Source: Brevundimonas sp. A19_0 (GTDB lineage: Bacteria > Pseudomonadota > Alphaproteobacteria > Caulobacterales > Caulobacteraceae). From it: a DNA stretch of 64,000 nucleotides. This document shows positions 35,711 through 45,182 of this stretch, one piece after another (positions within the stretch are counted from its first letter, which is position 1; each line of letters starts with the position of its first letter). Position numbers and translations under genes: made by a program. The stretch covers positions 52,010 to 116,009 of the forward strand of contig NZ_JAGHQP010000004.1 in the NCBI RefSeq assembly GCF_017744255.1, in the 5' to 3' direction. The notes under the pieces were generated by a model. That model was not told the DNA's origin, did no database searches, and worked only from the letters and a program-made list of their open reading frames with translations.

Positions 35711-36121
35711 GTGCGCAAGCCGGGACAACAGACCAGTCGCGAGGGCACGCCCGTCGATGCCTGGGTCGGGGCGCGGATTGCAGCGCGCCGTCAGGCGCTC
35801 GGCCTCTCCCAGACCGCCTTGGCCGAGCGGGTCGGGGTCAGCTTTCAGCAGATCCAGAAGTACGAGACGGGCATCAACCGCATATCGGCCTCGCGCCTTC
35901 ATCAGATCGCGGTGGCCCTGGCCGCCGATCCGGGCAGCTTTTTTCCCGCCGGAGCCCCCACGCCGCTGGCCGGGGACGCCACGCCGGCTGCTGCGGGCGG
36001 CAGGGCCAGCCCGGGCGTGCGCCTGATCGAGGCGTTCGGCCACATTCCGCAACGGCGCGCGCGCCAGGCGCTGGTGGTCCTGGCCGAGGCCCTCGCCCGG
36101 GACCCGGCACCCTCGACCTGA
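35711..36121 (+). CDS. XRE-type helix-turn-helix regulator
   Basis: 136-residue DNA-binding protein with GTG start (MRKPGQQTSREG). HTH about 20-75: ARRQALGLSQTALAERVGVS, then FQQIQKYETGINRISASRLH, a signature shared with the regulator at 42400. The C-terminal third has a proline/alanine-rich spacer and a predicted helix (RQALVVLAEALAR). It lies 17 bp before tsaB, so it may head or belong to that transcript. Related alphaproteobacterial proteins are usually annotated simply as XRE regulators. Confidence 0.82.
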   Translation: MRKPGQQTSREGTPVDAWVGARIAARRQALGLSQTALAERVGVSFQQIQKYETGINRISASRLHQIAVALAADPGSFFPAGAPTPLAGDATPAAAGGRASPGVRLIEAFGHIPQRRARQALVVLAEALARDPAPST

Positions 36122-36137
36122 CGGGACGAGACGCCGC

Positions 36138-36833
36138 ATGACCGTGCTGATTCTGGATACAGCCCAGGGCCTGTGCACCGTGGCGCTGGGGCAGGGGGGG
36201 CAGGTCGTCGCTTCGCGCTCCGAGCCCATGACGCGCGGGCATCAGGAGCGTCTGCCGGTGCTGGTCGAGGCGGTGCTGGCGGAGGCCGGTCTGGGGGCAT
36301 CGGCGCTTTCGGTTGTGGCGGCCACCCGGGGCCCGGGCTCGTTCACCGGCCTGCGCGTCGGCCTTGCCTTTGCCCAGGGGCTGGCTGCGGCCACCGGCGC
36401 CAGGGGGCTCGGCCTGTCCTCGCTCGAGGCCCTCGCGGTTCAGGCGATACTCGCCGATCCGGATGGCGATTCCCCCCTCGCGGCGGTCATGGATGCACGG
36501 CGGGGCCAGGTCTATCTGGCGCTGTGGGGCGGGCCTGAGGGGCGTCTGCCCGGCACCCCGATCCAGCCGCCGACGGCTCTCTGTCTCGCCGATGCAGAGG
36601 CCATGCTGGCCCCGCATCGGCCCCGGGCCATCGGCAGCGGCGCGGCGCTGGTCGAAGGCGGCGTGGCAGAGGTCCATGTGGTGGACGGCCCCGACCCGGC
36701 CGCCCTCGTGCATCTGGCCACAGCCCTCGCGAACGCGTCGTCGGCAACCGGGCTTGAGCCCCTCTACCTGCGGGCGCCGGATGCGACCCCGCCCACCCGC
36801 TTGCCGGGCCAGCCCCGACCGGACCGGGCATGA
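36138..36833 (+). CDS. tsaB: tRNA threonylcarbamoyladenosine biosynthesis protein TsaB
   Basis: Scaffold partner of TsaD and TsaE in t6A37 tRNA modification. 231 residues in the ASKHA fold: MTVLILDTAQGLCTVAL at the start and RGPGSFTGLRVGLAFAQGLA with GPGSFTGLR at 65-73, diagnostic for TsaB. GEAN-type ATP residues absent as usual for TsaB. Overlaps rimI by ATGA, a conserved pairing. Confidence 0.95.
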   Translation: MTVLILDTAQGLCTVALGQGGQVVASRSEPMTRGHQERLPVLVEAVLAEAGLGASALSVVAATRGPGSFTGLRVGLAFAQGLAAATGARGLGLSSLEALAVQAILADPDGDSPLAAVMDARRGQVYLALWGGPEGRLPGTPIQPPTALCLADAEAMLAPHRPRAIGSGAALVEGGVAEVHVVDGPDPAALVHLATALANASSATGLEPLYLRAPDATPPTRLPGQPRPDRA

Positions 36834-37255
36834 CCGTCGATCCCCGCGCCCTGGCTGACATCCATGCGCGGTCCATCTCCCCGGCATGGAGTGCGACGGC
36901 CCTCGCCGAGCTGCTGGCGCAGGACGGTGTCTGGGCCGAGACGGCGCCGGACGGCTTTGTCCTGATGCGACAGGCGGGCGATGAGGCCGAGGTGCTGACC
37001 CTCGCTGTCCTGCCCCCTGCCCGCCGTCAGGGCCGGGGGAGGGCACTGATGCAGACCGCCCTCGACAGCTGCCGGACGCGGGGTGTCTCGCAGGTGTTTC
37101 TGGAAGTCGCCGCCGACAATCCGGGGGCCGAGGCGCTCTATCGTTCGCTGGGCATGACCGAGGCCGGGCGTCGTCGGGCCTACTATGCGCGCCCCGATGG
37201 CCCTGCCGTCGATGCGCTTATTCTGACGCTCGACCTGGCCCAGGTGCTTCCCTAG
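36830..37255 (+). CDS. rimI: Ribosomal protein S18-alanine N-acetyltransferase RimI
   Basis: GNAT acetyltransferase modifying ribosomal protein S18 or related N-terminal alanines. 141 residues; acetyl-CoA motif A is LAVLPPARRQGRGRALMQTAL (R-Q-G-R-G type), followed by VFLEVAADNPGAEALYRSLGM and RRAYYARPDG. Starts inside the tsaB stop. The N-terminal part is short, as in many RimI proteins. A 27-bp gap separates it from fur. Confidence 0.92.
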   Translation: MTVDPRALADIHARSISPAWSATALAELLAQDGVWAETAPDGFVLMRQAGDEAEVLTLAVLPPARRQGRGRALMQTALDSCRTRGVSQVFLEVAADNPGAEALYRSLGMTEAGRRRAYYARPDGPAVDALILTLDLAQVLP

Positions 37256-37282
37256 AGCGGATCAAGGCCCTATCCTTTCTGC

Positions 37283-37756
37283 ATGGACCGGATCGAGAAA
37301 CTCTGTGCCGAGCGCGGCATGCGGATGACGGAGCAGCGGCGCGTGATCGCCCGGGTGCTGTCGGCCGCCGAAGACCACCCCGATGTCGAGGAGCTGTACC
37401 GCCGCGCCTCGGGCGTCGATCCGCACATCTCGATCGCTACCGTCTATCGCACCGTCCGCCTGTTCGAAGAGGCCGGCGTGGTCGAAAAGCACGACTTCGG
37501 CGACGGCCGCAGCCGCTATGAAGAGGCGGGTGACGACCACCACGACCACCTGATCGACACCAGGACGGGCGAGGTCATCGAATTCTATGACGCGGAGATC
37601 GAGCGTCTGAAGACCGAGATCGCCAAGCGGTTGGGTTTCGACCTGATCGGCCACAAGCTGGAATTGTACGGCAAACCCATTCCGGGCGCCGAGCCGTCGG
37701 ACCGCGACGGCCTGATCTACAAGCGCCAGAACCAGCGCGACGGCGCCGACAGCTGA
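37283..37756 (+). CDS. fur: Ferric uptake regulator (Fur family)
   Basis: Iron-responsive transcriptional repressor, 157 residues. Winged-helix domain 1-80 ([40 protein letters not shown]), hinge, then a dimerisation/metal domain with [18 protein letters not shown] giving the histidine cluster. The CxxC pairs of E. coli Fur are absent, as in most alphaproteobacterial Fur/Mur proteins, so manganese or iron specificity cannot be told by sequence alone. Position between rimI and miaB is conserved in the order. Confidence 0.92.
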   Translation: MDRIEKLCAERGMRMTEQRRVIARVLSAAEDHPDVEELYRRASGVDPHISIATVYRTVRLFEEAGVVEKHDFGDGRSRYEEAGDDHHDHLIDTRTGEVIEFYDAEIERLKTEIAKRLGFDLIGHKLELYGKPIPGAEPSDRDGLIYKRQNQRDGADS

Positions 37757-37823
37757 CCCCGGCCGCGGACCGGCACGCCGGGCCTGCCTTGCAGGCGCCC
37801 CATCCTGCCCCCATAAGCGAGCC

Positions 37824-39206
37824 ATGACCGAACCCGAGACCTTGCCCGAGGCTGGAGCCGGTGCGACCAAGCGCCTGTTCATCAAGACCTATGGCTGCCA
37901 GATGAACGTCTATGACTCGGAGCGCATGGCCGATGTGCTGCGCCCGCTGGGCTATGCGCCGACCGCGACGGCCGAGGACGCGGACTTTGTCATCCTCAAC
38001 ACCTGCCACATCCGCGAGAAGGCGGCCGAAAAGGTCTATTCCGAACTGGGCAAGCTTCGGATGCTCAAGGAGGAAAAGGCCGGGGCCATGACCATCGCCG
38101 TGGCCGGCTGCGTGGCCCAGGCCGAGGGCGAGGAGATCATGCGTCGCCAGCCCGCTGTCGATCTCGTGGTCGGGCCCCAGGCCTATCATCAGCTGCCCGA
38201 ACTGCTGACCCGCACGGCCCGCGCGCGCGGCGAGCGGATCGGTGCCGACTTCGCCCCGGTCGACAAGTTCGACGCCTTGCCCAGGGCGCGCGGCGTCCAG
38301 GGCGTGACAGCCTTCCTGACGGTGCAGGAAGGCTGCGACAAATTCTGTACCTTCTGCGTGGTGCCCTATACGCGCGGCGCCGAATGGTCGCGCCCCGTAG
38401 CCGCCATTCTGGACGAGGCCCGCGCGCTCGCGGACCGGGGGGTGCGCGAGATCACCCTGCTGGGCCAGAACGTCAACGCCTATGACGGCGAGGGCGCCGA
38501 TGGCCGGCCGTCGACCCTGGCCCGGCTGGCGTACGCGCTGGCCGACATCCCGGGGCTGGACCGCATCCGCTATACGACCAGCCACCCCAATGACATGGGC
38601 GAGGACCTGATCGCTGCCCATGGCGATCTGGACGCCCTGATGCCCTATCTGCACCTGCCGGTGCAGTCCGGGTCCGACCGCATCCTGCGTCTGATGAACC
38701 GCAAGCACGGCCGCGCCAAATATCTGGAGCTGGTGGCCCGGCTGAGAGAGGCGCGCCCCGACCTGGCCCTGTCCGGCGACTTCATCGTCGGCTTCCCCGG
38801 CGAGACCGAGGCCGATTTCGAGCAGACTCTCGAGCTGGTCCGCGAGGTGAACTACGCCTCGGCCTTCTCCTTCATGTATTCGCCGCGGCCCGGCACACCG
38901 GCGGCCACCATGGGTGCCCAGGTTCCGGCCGAGGTGTCGCGCGAGCGTCTGCACCGTCTGCAGGCCCTGCTGACCGAACAGCAACTGGCCTTCAACGCCG
39001 CGCAGGCCGGCCGCACCCTGCCGGTGCTGTTTGAGAAGGCCGGCCGCCATGGCCAGCAGGCCATCGGCCGCTCGCCCTATCTGCAATCGGTCCATGTCGA
39101 GGACGCACGCCCCCTGATCGGCCGCATCGTGGCGGTCGAGATCACTTCGGGCCAGCAGAACAGCCTGACCGGGCGGTTGACCGGCGCTGTGGAACAGGCC
39201 GCCTGA
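37824..39206 (+). CDS. miaB: tRNA-2-methylthio-N6-dimethylallyladenosine synthase MiaB
   Basis: Radical-SAM methylthiotransferase acting on i6A37 of tRNA; 460 residues. The N-terminal UPF0004 domain ([14 protein letters not shown] with C25, C61 in NTCHIREKA, and [11 protein letters not shown]) binds the auxiliary [4Fe-4S] cluster; the radical-SAM CxxxCxxC is C171-C175-C178 (GCDKFCTFC). A C-terminal TRAM domain ends the protein ([20 protein letters not shown] in part). Junction with phoH is TGATG. Confidence 0.97.
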   Translation: MTEPETLPEAGAGATKRLFIKTYGCQMNVYDSERMADVLRPLGYAPTATAEDADFVILNTCHIREKAAEKVYSELGKLRMLKEEKAGAMTIAVAGCVAQAEGEEIMRRQPAVDLVVGPQAYHQLPELLTRTARARGERIGADFAPVDKFDALPRARGVQGVTAFLTVQEGCDKFCTFCVVPYTRGAEWSRPVAAILDEARALADRGVREITLLGQNVNAYDGEGADGRPSTLARLAYALADIPGLDRIRYTTSHPNDMGEDLIAAHGDLDALMPYLHLPVQSGSDRILRLMNRKHGRAKYLELVARLREARPDLALSGDFIVGFPGETEADFEQTLELVREVNYASAFSFMYSPRPGTPAATMGAQVPAEVSRERLHRLQALLTEQQLAFNAAQAGRTLPVLFEKAGRHGQQAIGRSPYLQSVHVEDARPLIGRIVAVEITSGQQNSLTGRLTGAVEQAA

Positions 39207-40153
39207 TGGCCCGCGGCAGCGAATTCGTCACCCTCGAGGACGGGGTCCTGCGTCAGGTTGTCGGCCCCAACAGCCGCCATCTGGCCCGGATGGAGTCCGC
39301 CTATGACGTCGATCTGGACGCGCCGGGCGGTGGCATCCGCATCCACGGCTCGCCCCGGGATCGCGCCGATGCCCGCCGCATGATCGAGAGCCTGTCGGCC
39401 AAGGTCGAACAGGGCGTCGAGATCACCGATGATCTGGTCATCGCCATCCTGCGGCAGGACCGGCGGGGCGCGGCCGCCACCGGCGGTGTGCTGGCCTTTG
39501 GCCGGAAGGGCGCCATCACCCCGACGGGGCTGGCCCAGAGCCGCTACGTCGACATGATGACCCATTGCGCGCTCAGCTTCGGCGTGGGTCCGGCGGGCAC
39601 GGGCAAGACCTTCCTCGCGGCCGCCTATGGCGCCTCCCTGCTCCGGGCACGCAGCGTCAGCCGGCTGGTGGTCACCCGCCCGGCCGTGGACGCCGGCGAA
39701 AAATTGGGTTTCCTGCCGGGCGACCTGAACGAAAAGGTCGATCCCTATCTGGCCCCGATCTGGGAGGCGCTCAACGAGGTGCTGGGGCCCGAACAGGTCC
39801 AGGCCCACCGCGACCGGCGCGAGATCGAGACGGCACCCATCGCCTTCATGCGCGGACGCACGCTCAAGAATGCCTTCGTCATCGTCGACGAGGCCCAGAA
39901 CACCTCCCGCATGCAGATGAAGATGGTCCTCACCCGGCTGGGCGAGAACTCCCGCATGGTGGTGACCGGCGACCCGACCCAGATCGATTTGATGAACCCG
40001 CGCGATTCCGGCCTGTCCCACGCGCTGAAGATCCTGAAGGGGGTCGAAGGCGTGGGCATCGTCGAATTCGCCGCCGAGGACGTCATCCGCCACCCCCTGG
40101 TCGAGCGGATCGTGCGCGCCTATGACGCCGACGGGGCGCGCGGCGATACATGA
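39206..40153 (+). CDS. PhoH family ATPase (YbeZ)
   Basis: P-loop ATPase, probably RNA-associated and acting with YbeY. 315 residues; Walker A GPAGTGKT at 128-135, followed by LVVTRPAVDAGEKLGFLPGDL and Walker B FVIVDEAQNTSRMQMKMVLTR (in part), MVVTGDPTQIDL. An N-terminal KH-like region (1-100) precedes the ATPase domain. Overlaps ybeY by ATGA. Confidence 0.95.
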   Translation: MARGSEFVTLEDGVLRQVVGPNSRHLARMESAYDVDLDAPGGGIRIHGSPRDRADARRMIESLSAKVEQGVEITDDLVIAILRQDRRGAAATGGVLAFGRKGAITPTGLAQSRYVDMMTHCALSFGVGPAGTGKTFLAAAYGASLLRARSVSRLVVTRPAVDAGEKLGFLPGDLNEKVDPYLAPIWEALNEVLGPEQVQAHRDRREIETAPIAFMRGRTLKNAFVIVDEAQNTSRMQMKMVLTRLGENSRMVVTGDPTQIDLMNPRDSGLSHALKILKGVEGVGIVEFAAEDVIRHPLVERIVRAYDADGARGDT

Positions 40154-40632
40154 TCGAGATCCAGGTCGAGGATCCGGCCTGGCGCGAGGCCCTGCCGGAC
40201 GTCGAGGCGGTGGTCCGGGGCGCGGCCGAGGCTGTGCTCGGGGCGGACCCTCCGGGCGGCGGCGAACGCGCGACCGTGCTGCTGGAAGGGGATGCCGCGG
40301 TGCGCGACCTGAATGCCCGCTTTCGCGACCGCGACGCCCCGACCAATGTGCTGAGCTTCCCGGCCGCCGCCCTGCCCGGGGAACCGGAGACGGCTCCCTA
40401 TCTGGGCGACATCATCCTGGCCTTCGGTGTCTGCGCCCGCGAGGCCGGGGAGCAAGGCAAGCCTCTCGCCCACCATCTGTCCCATCTGGTCATTCACGGC
40501 CTGCTCCACCTGTTGGGCCACGACCATCAGGAAGATGAGGAGGCCGAGGCCATGGAGGCGCGCGAGCGCACGCTTCTTGCAGGACTGGGCATCGATGACC
40601 CCTATCGTTCCATTGTGGACACCGCCCCATGA
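40150..40632 (+). CDS. ybeY: Endoribonuclease YbeY
   Basis: Metal-dependent endoribonuclease for 16S rRNA 3'-end maturation and ribosome quality control. 160 residues; metal-binding HGLLHLLGHDH gives H116, H120 and H126, preceded by RDAPTNVLSFP and LGDIILAF. Overlaps phoH and lnt by ATGA. In many relatives a CBS-domain CorC/HlyC gene stands between ybeY and lnt; it is missing here. Confidence 0.96.
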   Translation: MIEIQVEDPAWREALPDVEAVVRGAAEAVLGADPPGGGERATVLLEGDAAVRDLNARFRDRDAPTNVLSFPAAALPGEPETAPYLGDIILAFGVCAREAGEQGKPLAHHLSHLVIHGLLHLLGHDHQEDEEAEAMEARERTLLAGLGIDDPYRSIVDTAP

Positions 40633-42236
40633 CCGATCCGGTCGCTGATCCCCGTCCCCGCCTGGGCGGACGCATGCGCCTGTTGCGACTGGCGCTCGCC
40701 CTGATCGCCGGGGCCGGCGCGGCCCTGGCCCATCCGCCGTTCGGTATCCTGCCGGGTCTGTTCGGCTATGCCCTCCTGCTGGTGCTCGCCGATGGATCGC
40801 CGACCCGCCGCTCGGCCTTCTGGATGGGCTGGCTGGCCGGCTTTGCCTATTTCATGATCGGCTGCTGGTGGGTGGCCGAGGCCTTTCTGGTCAATCCGGA
40901 CCAGGCGTGGATGGCCCCGTTCGCCGCCGCCCTGCTGCCCTCGGGTATGGGCCTGTTCTGGGGGCTGGCCCTGCTGGCCTACCGCCATCTCAGGATCGAG
41001 GGGGTAAGGCGCGTGCTGGCCTTTGCGGCCCTGTTCGCGCTGGGGGAATGGCTGCGGGGCCATGTGCTGACGGGCTTTCCGTGGAACCCGGCCGGGGCCA
41101 GCTGGCAAGCCGGGTCGGCGGGTTCGCAGGCCGCGTCCCTGATCGGCGTCTATGGTCTGGGCCTGCTGACGGTGGCGGGCTTTGCTGCGGTCGGACCCCT
41201 GCTCGCCGCCGGAAATCGCAAGGCCCGGGCCGGGGCCGCCGTGCTGGGTCTGGCCCTGATACTCGCCCTCAACGTCTGGGGCGGGTTCCGTCTGGCCGGG
41301 GCCCGGGTCGAAATGACGCCGACCGTGATCCGCATCGTCCAGGCGGATGTCGACCAGCAGTCGAAGTGGACGCCCGAAGCCTACCGGTCGATCGTCGAGC
41401 GATACATCAATCTGACCGGTCGTCCCGGCGCCCGCGTGCCGGACGTGGTCGTCTGGCCCGAGGGGGCCCTGCCCAATACGGCCAATGCCGTGCTGGCGCC
41501 CGACGGCTGGGAAGCGGCCGCCCTGCGCACCGTCCTCCAGCCCGGTCAGGTCCTGCTGATGGGGATGAGCCGGGCCGAGCCGGACCCGTCCAGCGAGGTC
41601 GGCGCGCGCTTCTACAACAGCCTGCTGGCCGTCAGACGGGGGGGAGAGCGGGGGCTGGAGGTCACCGGCCTCTATGACAAATACCGTCTGGTGCCGTTCG
41701 GCGAATACCTGCCGGCGGGTCCGCTGATGAGCCGCATCGGCCTGCGCAGCCTGGTCCATGTGGGCGCCGACTTCAGTGCCGGCCCCCGGCCGGCCCCGCT
41801 GAAGCTGGAAGGCCTGCCCGATCTGCAGCCGCTGATCTGCTACGAGAGCCTCTATCCGGGCTTCACTCGGGGGGCGGGGGCCGACCGGCCGCTGTGGATC
41901 GCCAATGTCTCGAACGACGCCTGGTTCGGGCGCACCTCGGGCCCGGTCCAGCATCTGAATCTGGCGGCCTACCGGGCGATCGAGACGGGCCTTCCGGTAG
42001 TGCGGGCCACCCCGACCGGCATTTCGGCGCTGATCGATCCCTTCGGCCGCGTGGACGAGGGGGCCCGTCTGGATCCCGGCGAAAGCGGCGTGATCGACAC
42101 CCGGCTGCCGGCGGCATTGTCGCCCACATTGTATGGCCGTGTCGGGGATCTGATCTTCTGGGTGCTGACGCTTTCAGCCCTGCTGGTGGCCCTCGCCGAC
42201 CGCTTGCGACCGCTGGTTTCCCGCCTCGGTCGTTAA
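40629..42236 (+). CDS. lnt: Apolipoprotein N-acyltransferase
   Basis: Adds the third acyl chain to lipoproteins in the inner membrane. 535 residues with about eight membrane helices including an N-terminal cluster (LALALIAGAGAALAHPPFG, FWMGWLAGFAYFMIGCWWV) and a C-terminal helix (LIFWVLTLSALLVALADRL). The periplasmic nitrilase domain carries the Glu-Lys-Cys triad: VVWPEGALPN, YDKYRLVPFGEY and PLICYESLYPG. Clients in this window include LptE, MltA, the DUF3576 protein and the lipoprotein at 42813-43331. Confidence 0.96.
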   Translation: MTDPVADPRPRLGGRMRLLRLALALIAGAGAALAHPPFGILPGLFGYALLLVLADGSPTRRSAFWMGWLAGFAYFMIGCWWVAEAFLVNPDQAWMAPFAAALLPSGMGLFWGLALLAYRHLRIEGVRRVLAFAALFALGEWLRGHVLTGFPWNPAGASWQAGSAGSQAASLIGVYGLGLLTVAGFAAVGPLLAAGNRKARAGAAVLGLALILALNVWGGFRLAGARVEMTPTVIRIVQADVDQQSKWTPEAYRSIVERYINLTGRPGARVPDVVVWPEGALPNTANAVLAPDGWEAAALRTVLQPGQVLLMGMSRAEPDPSSEVGARFYNSLLAVRRGGERGLEVTGLYDKYRLVPFGEYLPAGPLMSRIGLRSLVHVGADFSAGPRPAPLKLEGLPDLQPLICYESLYPGFTRGAGADRPLWIANVSNDAWFGRTSGPVQHLNLAAYRAIETGLPVVRATPTGISALIDPFGRVDEGARLDPGESGVIDTRLPAALSPTLYGRVGDLIFWVLTLSALLVALADRLRPLVSRLGR

Positions 42237-42399
42237 CCGAACCATGTACGTAATCGGACGTAGGCGACACGCTTTATGCGATGCGTCATAAGGGGCCGCG
42301 AACCCGTATCTGTCCTGATTTTAAGGTGACAGGCGGACGTGGCGGGAGCATGACCTTGCGAAACCCGCCGGAGTTGGTCGCGGAACAGGAATTGTAAGT

Positions 42400-42816
42400 A
42401 TGGCGAGAGGCAAGGGCGAAGACGGCCCCCACCCGGTGGATCGATACGTCGGACGTCGCGTCTGCGAAAAGCGTATCAGCCTGGGCTATAACCAGAGCGA
42501 TCTGGGCCGCGCCCTGGGTCTGACCTTCCAGCAGATCCAGAAGTACGAGAAAGGCGTGAACCGCATCTCGGCGTCCAAGCTGTTCGACATCGCCCGCTTC
42601 TTCAAGGTCGATGTCGGCTACTTCTTCGAAGGCCTGGCCGAAGGCGCGCCGGGCGTGGCCCAAGAGGGCGCCGCCTTCGAGCATGACTTTCCCTCGACCC
42701 GCCAGACGATCGAGATCGCCCGTCTCGCGCCCCGGCTGTCGAACCGCCGCCAGCGTCTGGCGCTCGAGCTGATCCGCGAGATGCTGGATACGCCCGAGCC
42801 GGAAGCCGTCGACTAG
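42400..42816 (+). CDS. XRE-type helix-turn-helix regulator (lnt-linked)
   Basis: 138-residue regulator with HTH about 15-72 (NQSDLGRALGLTFQQIQKYE, KGVNRISASKLFDIARFF) and a helical C-terminus (QRLALELIREMLD). Related to the regulator at 35711 by the QIQKYE-G-NRISAS-L signature. In many alphaproteobacteria this gene follows lnt and precedes metK; metK is not next here. Its stop shares the CTAG palindrome at 42813-42816 with the stop of the converging lipoprotein gene. The 163-bp upstream gap has AT-rich stretches but no clear operator. Confidence 0.88.
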   Translation: MARGKGEDGPHPVDRYVGRRVCEKRISLGYNQSDLGRALGLTFQQIQKYEKGVNRISASKLFDIARFFKVDVGYFFEGLAEGAPGVAQEGAAFEHDFPSTRQTIEIARLAPRLSNRRQRLALELIREMLDTPEPEAVD

Positions 42817-43331
42817 TTCGCCGCCGACGACCGCCGGCGCTGGCCAAAGGTCGGCGCGGCGGCCTTCTCCTTGGCCCAGTAGGCGGCGCCGTCGTCCGGC
42901 TTGAACATGGTGCGCGGCACCCCGTCGGAATCGACCACCGCAAAGGTATTGGTCGAGGCCTGATAGATCAGGACGTCGCCATTGGCGCGCCGCACCGTCT
43001 CGGCATCGGCCGGGGGCCGGGTCGTGAAGGCCGTAACCGCCGCCAGATAGGCCTCGGGCGTGGTCGTACCGAAGGCGGCCCCGTTTCGCTCGAACAGCCG
43101 CTGGACCTTGGCATCCACCGTCTCGCGCCGGTTGGCGGTCAGGACCGGCTTGGCCTCGCTTGTGCCCTCTGCCGCCTTTGAGCTCTCCGCATCGACGACG
43201 GCGACAGGCTTGGCGTCTTCCGTCGCCGCCCGCTCCCGCGTCTCGACGGCCGAGGCGCCGTTGTCGCATCCCGCCAGCGCCAGTCCGGCCACCAGCCCCA
43301 GAGCCGTCAGGCCCGCCTGAATCTTCTTCAT
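42813..43331 (-). CDS. Putative lipoprotein with a LexA-like box upstream
   Basis: 172 residues from ATG 43331 (MKKIQAGLTALGLVAGLALA), a signal peptide with lipobox LALAGC then DNGAS. The rest is a low-complexity linker rich in A, E, K (about 25-65) and a compact C-terminal region (KVQRLFERNGAAFGTTTPE; VLIYQASTNTFAVVDSDGV, TMFKPDDGAAYWAKEK). An earlier in-frame ATG at 43367 would spoil the signal peptide start. Not a family I recognise. The GTTC-N7-GTTC element 50 bp upstream may put it under SOS control. Ends 4 bp over the neighbouring regulator. Confidence 0.72.
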   Translation of the reverse strand: MKKIQAGLTALGLVAGLALAGCDNGASAVETRERAATEDAKPVAVVDAESSKAAEGTSEAKPVLTANRRETVDAKVQRLFERNGAAFGTTTPEAYLAAVTAFTTRPPADAETVRRANGDVLIYQASTNTFAVVDSDGVPRTMFKPDDGAAYWAKEKAAAPTFGQRRRSSAAN

Positions 43332-43380
43332 GAAACCCTCCCTCACGAAACCCGCGAGCGCACACAAGCACAGGTTTTAT

Positions 43381-43395
43381 GTTCTTGCAATGTTC
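43381..43395. promoter_or_regulatory. LexA-box-like GTTC-N7-GTTC
   Basis: GTTC-TTGCAAT-GTTC matches exactly the alphaproteobacterial LexA direct-repeat operator GTTC-N7-GTTC. It lies in the 136-bp divergent gap between the lipoprotein gene (start 43331) and coaBC (start 43468), 50 bp from the former and 73 bp from the latter. Confidence 0.5.
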
Positions 43396-43467
43396 TGTTC
43401 TTCGAGCGCGGGTATCGCAAGCTGTCCGGCGCTCGACGACGGGCGGGGGGGCGGCTAAGGGTGGCGC

Positions 43468-44721
43468 ATGACGGCAGTTGAGGCACCCCACACTCCCCGC
43501 GTCCGCCGCGTCCTGCTGATCGTGGGCGGCGGCATCGCCGCCTACAAGGCGCTGGAGCTGGTCCGGCTGATGCGCAAGGCCGGGCTGGAGGTGAAGGCCG
43601 TCCTGACCCGCTCGGGCGCCGAGTTCGTCACCCCCCTGTCGCTGGCGGCGCTGACCGGCAGTGCCGTGCGCCAGGACCTTTTCTCGTCCGAGGATGAGAC
43701 CGCCATGGGCCATATCGAGCTGTCGCGGTGGGCCGACCTGATCGTCGTGGCGCCCGCGACCGCGGGCCTGCTGGCCAAGGCTGCGACGGGGGCTGCTGAC
43801 GACCTGGCCTCGACCACATTGATCGCCACCGACGCCCCGGTGCTGCTGGCGCCCGCCATGAATGTGCGTATGTGGCTGCACCCGGCGGTGCAGGCCAATC
43901 TGGCGACGGTCAGGGCCTTTTCCGAGCCCCGCTATACTGTGGTCGGACCCGACGACGGGGAAATGGCCTGCGGCGAATACGGTCCCGGGCGCATGGCCGA
44001 GCCGGCGGCCATTCTGGCGGCCATCCTGACCCATGACGGCAAGGCCGGATCGGGCGACCGCCCGCTGGCCGGGCGACACGCCTTGGTCACCGCCGGCCCG
44101 ACCTTCGAGCCCATCGACCCCGTACGAGGCCTGACCAACCGGTCCAGCGGGAAACAGGGCTATGCCATCGCCGGAGCGTTGGCCCGCGCGGGCGCGCGGG
44201 TCACGCTGGTGTCCGGGCCGGTGGGACTGGGCACGCCCACCGGCGTTGACCGGGTGTCGGTCGAGACGGCCGACCAGATGCTGGCGGCGGTCGAGGCCGC
44301 CCTGCCCGCCGACCTCGCCGTCCTGACCGCGGCCGTCTCGGACTGGCGCGTGGCGGATGCCGCCGACAGGAAGATCAAAAAGCAGCCGGGAGAGGGCCCG
44401 CCGACCCTGACCCTGGTCGAGAACCCGGACATCCTGAAGGCCCTGTCCCGCCATCCCGATCACCGACCCGCGCTGGTCATCGGCTTCGCCGCCGAAACCG
44501 GCGAGCTGGAGCGGCGCGCCGCGGCCAAGCTGGAGACCAAGGGCTGTGACTGGATCGTCGGCAATGATGTGTCCGAAGGCGTCTTCGGCGCCGACGAGAC
44601 CCGGGTGATGCTGTTCCGCAAGGGACAGACGCCCGACCCCTGGCCCGAGACCACCAAGACCGCCGTGGCCGACCGTCTGGTCCATGCCGTGGCCGTCCAT
44701 TTCAAGAAAGAGGCTTCATGA
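43468..44721 (+). CDS. coaBC: Bifunctional phosphopantothenoylcysteine decarboxylase / phosphopantothenate-cysteine ligase
   Basis: Two consecutive CoA synthesis steps. 417 residues: N-terminal FMN-dependent decarboxylase ([29 protein letters not shown] with the active-site region; [10 protein letters not shown]), then the CTP-using ligase ([46 protein letters not shown]). Overlaps dut by ATGA. Together with coaE at 20.4 kb this window has three CoA-pathway steps. Confidence 0.96.
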   Translation: MTAVEAPHTPRVRRVLLIVGGGIAAYKALELVRLMRKAGLEVKAVLTRSGAEFVTPLSLAALTGSAVRQDLFSSEDETAMGHIELSRWADLIVVAPATAGLLAKAATGAADDLASTTLIATDAPVLLAPAMNVRMWLHPAVQANLATVRAFSEPRYTVVGPDDGEMACGEYGPGRMAEPAAILAAILTHDGKAGSGDRPLAGRHALVTAGPTFEPIDPVRGLTNRSSGKQGYAIAGALARAGARVTLVSGPVGLGTPTGVDRVSVETADQMLAAVEAALPADLAVLTAAVSDWRVADAADRKIKKQPGEGPPTLTLVENPDILKALSRHPDHRPALVIGFAAETGELERRAAAKLETKGCDWIVGNDVSEGVFGADETRVMLFRKGQTPDPWPETTKTAVADRLVHAVAVHFKKEAS

Positions 44722-45167
44722 CCCGTATCGCGCTCGTGCAACTGCCCCACGCCGAGGGCCTGCCCCTGCCGGCCTATGAGACGGCGGGCGCGGCCGGCAT
44801 GGATCTGCGCGCGGCGGTGCCCGAGGACCAGCCCATGGTGCTGGAAGCGGGGGCGCGGGCCCTCGTGCCGACGGGGCTGAAGATCGCCGTGCCGCAAGGG
44901 TTCGAGGCCCAGGTCCGCCCCCGCTCGGGTTTGGCGCTCAAGGCCGGCATCACCTGTCTGAACAGCCCCGGTACCATCGACAGCGACTATCGCGGCGAGG
45001 TGGGCGTCATCCTGGCCAATCTGGGCCGCGAGCCCTTCGTCATCCGCCGGGGCGAGCGCATCGCCCAGATGGTCATTGCCGCCCACGAGCGGGCCGAATG
45101 GCAGGTGGTCGACAGTCTTGATGACACGGCCCGCGGCGCAGGCGGCTTCGGCTCCACCGGGCGCTGA
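44718..45167 (+). CDS. dut: dUTP diphosphatase
   Basis: Hydrolyses dUTP to dUMP, keeping uracil out of DNA. 149 residues, trimeric family with all five motifs: [29 protein letters not shown] with the catalytic aspartate, [10 protein letters not shown], and the C-terminal GGFGSTGR. Coupled to coaBC by overlap, a common pairing. Confidence 0.97.
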   Translation: MTRIALVQLPHAEGLPLPAYETAGAAGMDLRAAVPEDQPMVLEAGARALVPTGLKIAVPQGFEAQVRPRSGLALKAGITCLNSPGTIDSDYRGEVGVILANLGREPFVIRRGERIAQMVIAAHERAEWQVVDSLDDTARGAGGFGSTGR

Positions 45168-45182
45168 GGGAGCCAAACCGGC

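Noticed and set aside
37283-37756. Manganese-responsive Mur instead of Fur
   Set aside because: Not excluded by sequence, but nearby gene order and overall similarity favour the usual Fur annotation; metal identity is left open.
42286-44700. Open frame of about 804 codons antisense to coaBC and the regulator
   Set aside because: Crosses two real genes and shows no family motifs.
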